This document shows positions 8,140 to 16,229 of a DNA stretch of 64,000 bases, piece by piece. Position 1 is the first letter of the stretch. Each line of letters starts with the position of its first letter. The stretch is from Sphingomonas colocasiae (GTDB lineage Bacteria > Pseudomonadota > Alphaproteobacteria > Sphingomonadales > Sphingomonadaceae): the NCBI RefSeq assembly GCF_019880585.1, contig NZ_JAINVV010000004.1, forward strand, positions 124,001 through 188,000, read 5' to 3'. A program made the position numbers and the translations under genes. The notes beneath the pieces are model-generated. The model did not search any database. It worked only from the letters and a program-made list of their open reading frames with translations, and was not told where the DNA came from.

Positions 8140-9915
8140 TCAGATGATTCGGACGCCATCGTCCGGCAGGTCCGCGAACACGCGCTCGACCAGTCCGGCG
8201 CGATGGTCGAGCACGGCGCGGCGGTTGATCGTGCCCTTGTCCGAAACCTCGTGCGTGCGCGGATCGGGCGGCGTGTCGAACAGCGCGACGCGGCGCACCG
8301 TCGCCGATCCGCCATGCTGCCCCTCATTGGCCTCCGCCACGCCAGCTGCGATCGCGTCGAGCGTGGCGCCCGGCCGGGGCCATGCGATCATCGCCAGATA
8401 GGGGCGCCCGTCATCGGCGAGGACAAGATCGGTCACCTGCCCGGCAAGCGCCTTCAGCAGCTTTTCGCGCAGCGCGCCGCCATGCACCCAGGTGCCGTTG
8501 GCGAGCTTGAACTCCTCGGCCAGCCGGCCGGCGAAGGCGAGGCCCTGGCCCGGATCCGCGGGATCGTGGAAGGTCGCGACATCGCCGGTGCGGTAATAGC
8601 CCTCATCGTCGAACACGGTCGCGTTCTTCTCCGGCTCGTCGAGATAGCCCTTCATCACATTGGGGCCGCGCAGCCGCACCTCATACCGCCCGTCATAGGG
8701 GACCAGCTTCAGGTCGAGCCCGGGCGCGGGCAGGCCGATGCCGACGCGCGTGGTGGGGAAATGGATCGCCATGCAGCCGGAGACGGTCTCCGTCATGCCA
8801 TAGCCCGTCGTCATATGGATGCGGTGCCCGGTTTCCCGCACCGCCAGCGCCTGTAGCCGGTCATAGACATGCTGGGGCAGGCCGGCGCCGCCATAGAGCA
8901 TCAGCCGCAGCTTGCGGAAGAAGCTGGCGCGCAGCGCCGCGTCCCCCTCCAGCGCCTCGACCAGCATCGCATAGCCGGCGGGGACATTGTTGAAATAGGC
9001 GATCGAAACGTCGCGCAGATTGGCGATCGAAGTCTCGAACAGGCCCGGCGCCGGCTTGCCCGCATCGATATGCAGCGTGCCGCCTTCGAGCAGGCAGGTC
9101 CGCAGCACCGATGCGCCGGCGGCATGGTGCCAGGGCAGCCAGTCGAGCATCACCTGATCCCAGCCCGCCGCCTTGCCGATCATGTCGAGACCCTGCGCGC
9201 CACAGGCGGCGAGCGCGCGCATCGATTGCGGCACCACCTTGGGCAGGCCGGTCGAGCCGGAGGTGAGCATGTAGATCGCGGGCGCGTCGGGATCGATCGT
9301 GGCGATCGCCCGGGCGACGGCGTCGCGCGGCTCGGTCGCGACGATCGCGTCATAGGCGGCGCCGCGCCCGAACGCGGCGGGGTCGGTCGAAATCACCATC
9401 GCATCGGCGTCGAACACCGCGTTCACCGCGGCCGCGATCGCGGGATGGGGATCGGCATAGACCGCCCCGGGGCGCGTCTTGCCGACGACATGGCGCAGCC
9501 GGGCGTGATCGCCGCCCACCAGGCCATAGGCCATGCTGACGGGCACCAGCACCACGCCCGCCGCGAAGGCGGCGAAGCTGAGCACCGCGACGGGCAGGCT
9601 GTTCTCAGCCATCACCAGCATCGCCGATCCGCGCGGCAGCGTATCGAGCATCCATTGGGTGGCGCCGTCGATGTCGCGCTTCAGTTCGGCATAGCCGCGA
9701 TAGGCCCATGCGCCCCCGGCATCGCGCCAGCCGATCGCCGGGGCATCGCCGCGTTCGGCCGCGCGCGCGGCGAAGGCGCGCGGCATGTTGGGGTCGTGAT
9801 CACGCAGCGGCACCCGGCTGCGGATGACGATCGTGCCGTCAGGGCGCCGATCGACATCGAGGTCCACCGCCATGAACTCCGCCTCGCGGAAGGGCGCGTC
9901 GTCCGGGCCCGTCAT
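8140..9915 (-). CDS. Feruloyl-CoA-synthetase-like acyl-CoA ligase
   Basis: Second ANL-family ligase of the island, 591 residues. The extended N-terminus (DVDRRPDGTIVIRSRVPL) before the AMP-binding domain is typical of proteins annotated as feruloyl-CoA synthase. Motifs in order are the P-loop YMLTSGSTGLPKVVPQ, then TTGYGMTETVSG, then YYRTGDVA and AGRLAEEFKLANGTWV. The C-terminal lid is divergent and its catalytic Lys is not obvious. ATG 9915 overlaps the stop of the SnoaL-like gene (ATGA), so it is translationally coupled. It likely activates an aromatic or other bulky acid; the exact substrate is not shown. Confidence 0.82.
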   Translation of the reverse strand: MTGPDDAPFREAEFMAVDLDVDRRPDGTIVIRSRVPLRDHDPNMPRAFAARAAERGDAPAIGWRDAGGAWAYRGYAELKRDIDGATQWMLDTLPRGSAMLVMAENSLPVAVLSFAAFAAGVVLVPVSMAYGLVGGDHARLRHVVGKTRPGAVYADPHPAIAAAVNAVFDADAMVISTDPAAFGRGAAYDAIVATEPRDAVARAIATIDPDAPAIYMLTSGSTGLPKVVPQSMRALAACGAQGLDMIGKAAGWDQVMLDWLPWHHAAGASVLRTCLLEGGTLHIDAGKPAPGLFETSIANLRDVSIAYFNNVPAGYAMLVEALEGDAALRASFFRKLRLMLYGGAGLPQHVYDRLQALAVRETGHRIHMTTGYGMTETVSGCMAIHFPTTRVGIGLPAPGLDLKLVPYDGRYEVRLRGPNVMKGYLDEPEKNATVFDDEGYYRTGDVATFHDPADPGQGLAFAGRLAEEFKLANGTWVHGGALREKLLKALAGQVTDLVLADDGRPYLAMIAWPRPGATLDAIAAGVAEANEGQHGGSATVRRVALFDTPPDPRTHEVSDKGTINRRAVLDHRAGLVERVFADLPDDGVRII

Positions 9916-10424
9916 GCGGCGGGGCGATTGATCAGTTCGGTCACCTGCGGCGGATAGGCGCCGCCCGCCTTCATCGCGTCGATCGTGGCGCGATCGACAT
10001 AGTCGCGCCAGCCGGTGATCTTGTCGCCGCGAAACTCGATCACGCCGGCATAGGGCGCCGCGACCTGCTTGCCGTCGGTGGTGACATATTCGTCGACCCC
10101 CTCGACGAACAGGCGGTCGCCATCCTCGGCATGCGCGAAGATCCGCCAGCGCACCTCGCCGATGGACTTGCCGAAGCGCTCGATAAAGGCGCGCGCTTCC
10201 GCCTTGCCGCGCGCGGGCGGCGCGATCGCGGCGGCATAGTGCCAGACGATATCGTCCGCCATCTGCCCGATCACGAACTCCACATCCTTGCGCTTCCACG
10301 CATCGATCACGGCCTGGAACTGTCGGAAGCGCGTATCTGGCATCTGTCTCTCTCCTGCTTGGGCGCCGCGGCCGATCGCGAGCGCCGCGACGCCCGCGCC
10401 GATCATCGCGCGCCGGTTCATCAT
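9912..10424 (-). CDS. Exported SnoaL / limonene-epoxide-hydrolase-like protein
   Basis: A 170-residue protein with a twin-Arg-like leader (MNRRAMIGAGVAALAIG, then AQA) and a SnoaL-like domain. Family pattern: RFRQFQAVIDAWKRKDV, DDIVWHYAAAIAPPARGKA, VDEYVTTDGK, IEFRGDKITGWRDYVD. Start: ATGATGA overlaps the thiolase stop, so either ATG (10424 or 10421) works. An internal ATG at 10343 (MPDTRFRQF) has a strong AGGAG site eight or so bases upstream and would make a 143-residue leaderless form. The same arrangement occurs in the SnoaL-like gene at the left window edge. Possibly an epoxide hydrolase, isomerase or hydratase; not assignable. Confidence 0.75.
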   Translation of the reverse strand: MMNRRAMIGAGVAALAIGRGAQAGERQMPDTRFRQFQAVIDAWKRKDVEFVIGQMADDIVWHYAAAIAPPARGKAEARAFIERFGKSIGEVRWRIFAHAEDGDRLFVEGVDEYVTTDGKQVAAPYAGVIEFRGDKITGWRDYVDRATIDAMKAGGAYPPQVTELINRPAA

Positions 10425-11647
10425 GCCGCGCGTTCGACGACGAAGCTGACGGTGGTGGTGGTGGATCCGCCGATATTGAGCGTCTGGACGCGGCGGGCAT
10501 TCTCGACCTGCATGTCGCCGGCCTGGCCCGTCACCTGGCGGCTGGCGTCGAGCAGCATGCGCACGCCCGTCGCGCCGACGGGATGGCCCAGGCCGATCAG
10601 CCCGCCCGAGGGATTGATCGGCAGCCGGCCGCCCATCTCGATATCGCCGGCCTCGATCGCCTTCCACGCCTCGCCCGGCGCGGTCAGGCCGAGATGGTCG
10701 ATCGCCATATATTCGGTCATCGCGAAGCAATCATGGGTCTCGACCGCGTCGATCGCCTCCACCCCGCCGATCCCGGCGCGCGCGCGCGCATCGTCGATGG
10801 CGCGCTTGACCTGGGGGAAGACATGGCTGGCGCCCTCGCTCATCCGCAGCTTGTCGCGATAGCCGATCGGGGCGGAGCGGTGGCCCCAGCCCGAGATCCG
10901 CGCCAGGCTTTCGACGGGCGCGCCGCGTCTGGCCGCATATTCGGCGGCCTTCCGGGGGGAGGCGAGGAAGACCACGGCCGCGCCGTCGGTGATCTGGCCG
11001 CAATCATTCTTGCGCGTGCGGCCCTCCACCACCGGATTGGCGGTGTCGTCCTCCGTGAAGCTGTCCGGCCCGAATTGCCAGCCGCGCGTCTGCGCATTGG
11101 GATTGCGGCGGGCATTGCCGAAATTCACCTCCGCGATGCGCGCCAGATGCTCGTATTTCAGGCCCCAGCGCTGATCATATTCCTCGGCGAGATCGGAAAA
11201 GGCGCGCGGCCAGACGAACGCGGCGTCGGCGAATTCGCGGCCGGCATAGGCGGCGGCGGCAAGGTGCTCCGCCGCCGTCTGGCCTGATACGTTGCGCATC
11301 AGTTCGATGCCGACGACGCAGGCGAGGTCGTAGCGGCCAGCCTCGATCTCCGCCGCCGCCGCCAGCACCGCGACGCTGCCGGATGCGCAGGCGGCCTCGT
11401 GTCGCGCGGTCGGCAGCCCGTCGAGCGCCGGATCGACATAGGCGAAGAAGCCGCCAAGCAGCCCCTGCCGCGCGAACAGGTCTCCGACGAAATTGCCGAC
11501 ATGGCCGGATTCGATCTCGGCGGCGTCGAGGCTGGTCGCCTCCAGCCCGTTGCGGACCGTGTCGACGAAGCCGTCGCCGATGCTCATGCCCTGGCGATCC
11601 CAGTTCCGCGCGAAGTCGCTTTGCCAGCCGCCCAGCACATACACCAT
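10421..11647 (-). CDS. Thiolase / acetyl-CoA acetyltransferase (SCP2-type)
   Basis: A 408-residue protein of the SCP2-thiolase group. It carries the nucleophile motif HEAACASGS, the ETHDCFAMTEY motif, and NPSGGLIGLGHPVGATG with the active His, ending LNIGGSTTTTVSFVV. It would remove a two- or three-carbon unit from a CoA thioester. Such thiolases often work with a small DUF35 (OB-fold) partner, which is absent nearby. ATG 11647 is preceded by GGGAG. It is the first gene of the minus operon running to 7330, with the SnoaL-like gene overlapping its stop. Beta-oxidation-like shortening of a side chain is the likely role. Confidence 0.85.
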   Translation of the reverse strand: MVYVLGGWQSDFARNWDRQGMSIGDGFVDTVRNGLEATSLDAAEIESGHVGNFVGDLFARQGLLGGFFAYVDPALDGLPTARHEAACASGSVAVLAAAAEIEAGRYDLACVVGIELMRNVSGQTAAEHLAAAAYAGREFADAAFVWPRAFSDLAEEYDQRWGLKYEHLARIAEVNFGNARRNPNAQTRGWQFGPDSFTEDDTANPVVEGRTRKNDCGQITDGAAVVFLASPRKAAEYAARRGAPVESLARISGWGHRSAPIGYRDKLRMSEGASHVFPQVKRAIDDARARAGIGGVEAIDAVETHDCFAMTEYMAIDHLGLTAPGEAWKAIEAGDIEMGGRLPINPSGGLIGLGHPVGATGVRMLLDASRQVTGQAGDMQVENARRVQTLNIGGSTTTTVSFVVERAA

Positions 11648-11664
11648 CGTCACTCTCCCGATTC

Positions 11665-11680
11665 TTATAGGTATGGTTAT
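11665..11680 (-). promoter_or_regulatory. Candidate operator, copy 2 of a shared 16-bp element
   Basis: The plus strand reads TTATAGGTATGGTTAT, 17 nt before the thiolase start; it shares 12 of 16 positions with 381-396. The two TTATA-like halves are 11-12 nt apart. It may mark co-regulation of the two ends of the catabolic island. Confidence 0.35.
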
Positions 11681-11773
11681 ACAAGTTATGGGGGCGGGGC
11701 AATGGCAAGCGCGTTCGTTCACCCGGTTTTGGCGGCGATCGCTCGCCGCGCCCGGTTTGGCCAAGAGTTCGTG

Positions 11774-11805
11774 TTGACAATTTTCCAATTGGGACCAGAA
11801 TGTCC
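11774..11805 (+). promoter_or_regulatory. Promoter/operator of the peptide-utilisation operon
   Basis: A consensus -35 TTGACA (11774-11779) is followed by TTTTCC, an interrupted dyad TCC-AATTG-GGA, and a weak -10 near AGAATG. The first 22 nt match 18 of 22 positions with the promoter at 16165. The dyad in the spacer is suited to a repressor. The leader to the start codon is about 65-70 nt. Confidence 0.55.
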
Positions 11806-11874
11806 CGTTCAGAACATATCGAGGGGATCGGTCCGTGGCAGGATGTTGCCGTGGGCCGGACGAAGGGGACGGAC

Positions 11875-13881
11875 ATGCGAACGATCAAGTTATTCGCCGC
11901 CGCCGCGCTGATGCTGGTCGCGGGTGCGACCGCCGCGCAGCAGGCGATCAATCCCGCGCCGACGATCCTGCCGCCGCCGGCCGCCAAGCCCGTGGGCGCC
12001 GCCGCCGGAACCGCCGCCGTTCCCGCCACCCCCGGTCAGCCCGCGCTCACCAAGCAGGATGTCGATAGCTGGCTCGACGGCTATATGCCCTATGCGCTGA
12101 AGACTGGCGATCTCGCGGGCGCGGTGGTGGTGGTGGTCAAGGACGGCCAGGTGCTCACCCAGCGCGGCTTCGGCTATGCCGATATCGCCAAGCGCAAGCC
12201 CGTCGATCCCGAACGCACGCTGTTCCGCCCCGGATCGGTCTCCAAGCTGTTCACCTGGACGGCGGTGATGCAGCAGGTCGAGGAAGGCAGGATCGACCTC
12301 GACGCCGATGTGAACACCTATATCGATTTCAAGATCCCGGCGCGCAACGGCAAGCCGGTGACGATGCGCCAGATCATGACGCACACCGCGGGCTTCGAGG
12401 AGCATGCGAAGAACGTCATGTTCTACGACGTCAAATATCTCGCCCCGCTCGGCGATTATCTGAAGGAATGGGTGCCCAAGCGCATCTTCGACGCGGGCAC
12501 CACCCCGGCCTATTCCAACTATGCCACCGCCCTTGCCGGCTATGTGGTGGAGCGCGTCGCCAAGATGCCGTTCGACGATTATGTCGAGCGCCGCATCTTC
12601 CAGCCGCTGGGCATGGCGCATTCCAGCTTCCGCCAGCCGCTGCCCAAGGCGCTGGCGGCGGACATGGCCTCCGGCTATCGCGCGGCCTCGTCGCCCGCCG
12701 CCCAATATGAGATCGTCGGCCCGGCGCCCGCCGGCAGCCTCGCCTCTCCGGGCGCGGACATGGCGCGCTTCATGATCGCGCATCTGAACGGCGGCGCCGG
12801 GCTGATGAAGCCCGAGACGGCGAAGCTGATGCACGACACGCCGACGACGATCCTGCCGGCGGTCAACCGGATGGAGCTGGGCTTCTTCGAAACCAACATC
12901 AACGGCCGGCAGGTGATCGCGCATCTGGGTGACACGCAGGTGTTCCACACCTCGCTGCACCTGTTTATGAACGAGAATGTCGGCTTCTACGTGTCGTTCA
13001 ACGCGTTGGGCAAGCAGGGCGCGTCCGGCCGCCTGCGCGGCGCGCTGTTCGAGGATTTCGCCGACCGCTATCTGCCCAATATCGCGCCGAAGGACGGCAG
13101 CGTCGACGCCAAGACCTCCGCCGAGCACGCGCGGATGATGGCCGGGCTGTGGCAGAGCAGCCGCCGTGGCGAGAACAACTTCATGGCGATCACCAACCTG
13201 CTCGGCCAGACCGAGGTGAGCGTTGGCCCCAAGGGCGAATTGCTGATCCCGGCGCTGACCGATCTGGCCGGCCAGCCGCGCAAATGGGTGGAGATCGCGC
13301 CCTTCGTCTGGCGCGACGCCAACGGGCATGAGCGGCTTTCGGCCAATGTGGCCGATGGCAAGGTCGTGCGCTGGTCGTTCGACGGCGTCTCGCCCTTCAT
13401 GGTGTTCGATCGCGTGCCCGCCTCGCAATCGGGCGCCTGGCTCAAGCCCCTGCTCTACACCAGCCTGCTCGTGTTGCTGCTGACGCTGCTGCACTGGCCG
13501 ATCGCCGCGCTGATCCGCCGCCGCTACAAGGCGCCGCTCGCGCTGGAGGGCCGCGCGCGGCTCGCCTATCGCGCGGTCCGGCTCGGCGCGGGCCTCGATC
13601 TGGCGATGCTCGGCACCTGGATGTACACCTTCACGGTGCTGATGGGCGATCTCGCCAATCTGACGGCGGCGTCCAACGGACTGCTCTGGACGCTCCAGAT
13701 CTTCAGCCTGATCATCTTCGTTGGCGCCGTGGCGCTGGCGGCGTGGAACCTCCTCGTCACCTTCAAGGGCAATCGTCGCTGGACGAGCAAGCTCTGGGCG
13801 GTGCTGCTGGTTGTCGCCACGCTGACCGTGCTCTACGTCGCCTGGACCTTTGGACTCATAGCAATGACGGTGCACTTCTGA
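11875..13881 (+). CDS. Membrane-anchored beta-lactamase-family serine hydrolase
   Basis: A 668-residue class-C beta-lactamase/esterase-family protein with a signal peptide (MRTIKLFAAAALMLVAG...AAQ) and a Pro/Ala-rich linker. The catalytic domain follows: S121-x-x-K124 (RPGSVSKLF), Y213-S-N215 and H350-L-G in place of the usual K-T-G. After a middle beta domain come at least four hydrophobic segments from about residue 525 on, so the active domain should face the periplasm. ATG 11875 is used because GAAGGGGAC precedes it and the signal starts there. The next gene overlaps by one base. With an epimerase, peptide transporter and dipeptidase alongside, a D-aminopeptidase or peptidoglycan-peptide hydrolase role is plausible; a true beta-lactamase is unlikely. 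Confidence 0.8.
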   Translation: MRTIKLFAAAALMLVAGATAAQQAINPAPTILPPPAAKPVGAAAGTAAVPATPGQPALTKQDVDSWLDGYMPYALKTGDLAGAVVVVVKDGQVLTQRGFGYADIAKRKPVDPERTLFRPGSVSKLFTWTAVMQQVEEGRIDLDADVNTYIDFKIPARNGKPVTMRQIMTHTAGFEEHAKNVMFYDVKYLAPLGDYLKEWVPKRIFDAGTTPAYSNYATALAGYVVERVAKMPFDDYVERRIFQPLGMAHSSFRQPLPKALAADMASGYRAASSPAAQYEIVGPAPAGSLASPGADMARFMIAHLNGGAGLMKPETAKLMHDTPTTILPAVNRMELGFFETNINGRQVIAHLGDTQVFHTSLHLFMNENVGFYVSFNALGKQGASGRLRGALFEDFADRYLPNIAPKDGSVDAKTSAEHARMMAGLWQSSRRGENNFMAITNLLGQTEVSVGPKGELLIPALTDLAGQPRKWVEIAPFVWRDANGHERLSANVADGKVVRWSFDGVSPFMVFDRVPASQSGAWLKPLLYTSLLVLLLTLLHWPIAALIRRRYKAPLALEGRARLAYRAVRLGAGLDLAMLGTWMYTFTVLMGDLANLTAASNGLLWTLQIFSLIIFVGAVALAAWNLLVTFKGNRRWTSKLWAVLLVVATLTVLYVAWTFGLIAMTVHF

Positions 13882-14891
13882 TGTCACGCCTTACTCTCGG
13901 TACTTCTGTCGAAAGCCTTCCCTTCGCGGCGCCCTTCCGCATCTCCGGCTATGTGTTCGAATCCGCCGAATGCGTTCTGGTGACGCTCGACGACGGCGAA
14001 TATCGCGGGCGGGGCGAGGCGGCCGGCGTCTATTATCTGGGCGACGACGTGCCGCACATGCTCGCCGCGATCGAGGCGGCGCGCCCCGCGATCGAGGCCG
14101 GCGTTTCGCGTGAGGAACTGCGTTCGGTCATGCCGGCGGGCGGCGGGCGCAACGCCGTCGACGCCGCCTTGTGGGAACTGGAATCGAAGCGGACGGGCCG
14201 GCCGATCTGGGATCTGGCGGGGCTTGAGGCACCGCGTCCGCTCGTCACCACCTTCACGCTGGGCGCCGACGATCCGGCGGTGATGGCGGAAGGCGCGAAG
14301 GCGTTCGATCATGCGCGCTCGATCAAGATCAAGCTGACCGGCGAGCTCGACCTCGACATCGCCCGCGTGAACGCGATCCGCGCCGCGCGGCCCGATGTGT
14401 GGCTGGGCGTCGACGGCAATCAGGGCTTCGACATCGCCGATCTCGACGCGCTGGTCGAAGCGATGGTCGCGGCCGATGTGAAGCTGATCGAACAGCCGCT
14501 GAAGCGCGGGCGCGAGGCCGATCTGGACGGCTATAAATCGCCGATCCCGATCGCGGCCGACGAAAGCGCGCTGACGCTGGACGACGTGCCCGGCCTGGTC
14601 GGCCGGTTCGACGTGTTCAACATCAAGCTCGACAAGTGCGGCGGCATGACCGAGGGCCTGATGATCGCGCGCGCCGCGCGCGAAGCGGGCCTGGGCGTGA
14701 TGGTGGGCAACATGGTGTGCACCAGCCTGGGCATGGCGCCCGGCTTCCTGGTCGGCCAGCTTTGCGACATCAACGATCTCGATGGCCCGATCTTCCTGAA
14801 GCAGGATCGCAAGCCCGGCATCCTCTATCGTGACGGCACCGCCTGGTGCGACGAGAAGGTGTGGGGCGCGGAAGGGCCCGCCGCCGCATGA
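13881..14891 (+). CDS. dgcA: Enolase-superfamily epimerase (dipeptide epimerase / N-acetyl-D-Glu racemase DgcA-like)
   Basis: A 336-residue muconate-lactonizing-subgroup enzyme. The acid/base residues of dipeptide epimerases are all visible: K149-x-K151 (SIKIKL), metal ligands D178 (VDGNQG), E204 (IEQPL) and D227 (ADES), and the opposite Lys in NIKLDKCGG. The family was first known as L-Ala-D/L-Glu epimerase. A related group, DgcA, epimerises N-acetyl-D-glutamate in D-Glu catabolism together with DgcN. The DUF1611 (DgcN-like) gene at 17432 makes that assignment attractive, but the dipeptidase and transporter also suit dipeptide epimerisation. Start ATG 13881 shares a base with the previous stop. 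Confidence 0.72.
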   Translation: MSRLTLGTSVESLPFAAPFRISGYVFESAECVLVTLDDGEYRGRGEAAGVYYLGDDVPHMLAAIEAARPAIEAGVSREELRSVMPAGGGRNAVDAALWELESKRTGRPIWDLAGLEAPRPLVTTFTLGADDPAVMAEGAKAFDHARSIKIKLTGELDLDIARVNAIRAARPDVWLGVDGNQGFDIADLDALVEAMVAADVKLIEQPLKRGREADLDGYKSPIPIAADESALTLDDVPGLVGRFDVFNIKLDKCGGMTEGLMIARAAREAGLGVMVGNMVCTSLGMAPGFLVGQLCDINDLDGPIFLKQDRKPGILYRDGTAWCDEKVWGAEGPAAA

Positions 14892-16168
14892 GCGACGACA
14901 CGGCGCGCGGCTGGTTCGGCCAGCCGCGCGGCCTGACCATATTGTTCCTCACCAACATGTGGGAACAATTCTCCTATTACGGCATGCGCGCGCTGCTGGT
15001 CTATTACATGACCAAGCAGCTCCTGATGAGCCAGGGCCACTCGTCCTTCGTCTACGGCGCCTATACGGCCTGCGCCTATTTCACCCCGATCGTCGGCGGC
15101 GTGATCGCGGACCGGCTGCTGGGCAAGCGCCGCGCGGTCATCATCGGCGCGACCATCATGGCGCTGGGCCATTTCATGATGGCGTTCGAAGCGCTCTTCT
15201 ATGTCGCGCTGGCGACGATCGCGCTGGGCAACGGCCTGTTCCTGCCCAGCCTGCCGAGCCAGATCAACGATCTCTACAAGGCGGGCGATCCCCGGCGCGG
15301 CTGGGCCTATAATGTCTATTATGTCGGCATCAATATCGGCGGCTTCCTGGCGCCGCTGATCTGCGGCACGCTGGGCGAGCTTTACGGCTGGCATTACGGC
15401 TTCGGCGCGGCCGGGCTCGGCATGCTCGCCGGGCTGGTGATCTATCTGGCGGGGCAGCGCTATCTGCCGCCGGAGACGCCGCGCGCGCCGACCGAGGATC
15501 TGCCCCCCATGCGCTGGGCCGATCATCGCCGCACCTTCATGGTGCTGGGCGCGATCGCGCTGTGCGTGACGGTGTTCCGCGGCGCTTACGAACAGGTGGG
15601 CAACACCGTCGCGCTCTGGGCCGATGCGGGCATCGATCGCGCGGCGGGCGGCTTCACCATTCCGATGACGTGGTTCCAGTCGCTCAATCCGCTGATGGTT
15701 ATGCTGATGACGCCCGCCTTGCTGGCCTATTGGCGGCGGCGCGCCGATGCGGGGCGCGATACGCCGCCGGCGCGGCGCATGGCGACGGGGGCGCTGATCG
15801 TCGCCGCCGCCTATCTGATGCTGGCCGGCGTCGAATGGTCTTCGGACGCGCGCGCGGGCTGGATCTGGCTGGCGATCTTCTTCGTGATCTTCACGCTGGG
15901 CGAATTGTTCATCCTGCCGACGGGCCTTGGCCTGTTCGCGCGTCTGGCGCCGCCCCGGCTGGGGGCGACGACGGTCGCCGCCTGGTATCTGGCGATCTTC
16001 ACGGGCAGCCTGTCCGCCGGTCTGGTCGGCACCTTCTGGAGCCGGATGGATCATGGCGGCTTTTTCGCGCTGCTGGCGGTGATCGCGACGGTCGCCGCCG
16101 GGCTGCTGCGATTGCTCGACCGGCAGGTGCGTGCGGTCGATCCGACATGGATCGCCAAAGTCGATTGA
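14888..16168 (+). CDS. POT-family peptide transporter
   Basis: Proton-coupled oligopeptide transporter of the inner membrane, 426 residues and about twelve hydrophobic segments. The PTR signatures are present: FSYYGMRALLVYYM near the N-terminus and NVYYVGINIGGFLAPL in the middle. The proton-coupling motif, normally E-x-x-E-R before FSYYG, is N-M-W-E-Q here, so the coupling mechanism may differ. The length is on the short side for bacterial members. ATG 14888 overlaps the epimerase stop (ATGA). It should import di- or tripeptides, which the neighbouring dipeptidase and epimerase could process; muropeptides are an inferred substrate. Confidence 0.85.
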   Translation: MSDDTARGWFGQPRGLTILFLTNMWEQFSYYGMRALLVYYMTKQLLMSQGHSSFVYGAYTACAYFTPIVGGVIADRLLGKRRAVIIGATIMALGHFMMAFEALFYVALATIALGNGLFLPSLPSQINDLYKAGDPRRGWAYNVYYVGINIGGFLAPLICGTLGELYGWHYGFGAAGLGMLAGLVIYLAGQRYLPPETPRAPTEDLPPMRWADHRRTFMVLGAIALCVTVFRGAYEQVGNTVALWADAGIDRAAGGFTIPMTWFQSLNPLMVMLMTPALLAYWRRRADAGRDTPPARRMATGALIVAAAYLMLAGVEWSSDARAGWIWLAIFFVIFTLGELFILPTGLGLFARLAPPRLGATTVAAWYLAIFTGSLSAGLVGTFWSRMDHGGFFALLAVIATVAAGLLRLLDRQVRAVDPTWIAKVD

Positions 16169-16196
16169 CATTTTTCCGATCAGGACAATACCATCC
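16165..16196 (+). promoter_or_regulatory. Promoter/operator of the dipeptidase-DUF1611 unit
   Basis: TTGACA (16165-16170) overlaps the end of the transporter gene. It is followed by TTTTTCC and a TCC-GATCA-GGA dyad, then a weak -10 in the CAATACC stretch. It is nearly the same as 11774-11805, so both units probably answer to one regulator. Confidence 0.55.
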
Positions 16197-16229
16197 TTGA
16201 TTGGATCAGTGTTTCAGGGGGGATGTGGG

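Noticed and set aside
8140-10500. One fused protein of 786 residues joining the CoA ligase to upstream sequence
   Set aside because: The part before 9915 is the shadow of the SnoaL-like gene; an ATGA overlap marks the true ligase start.
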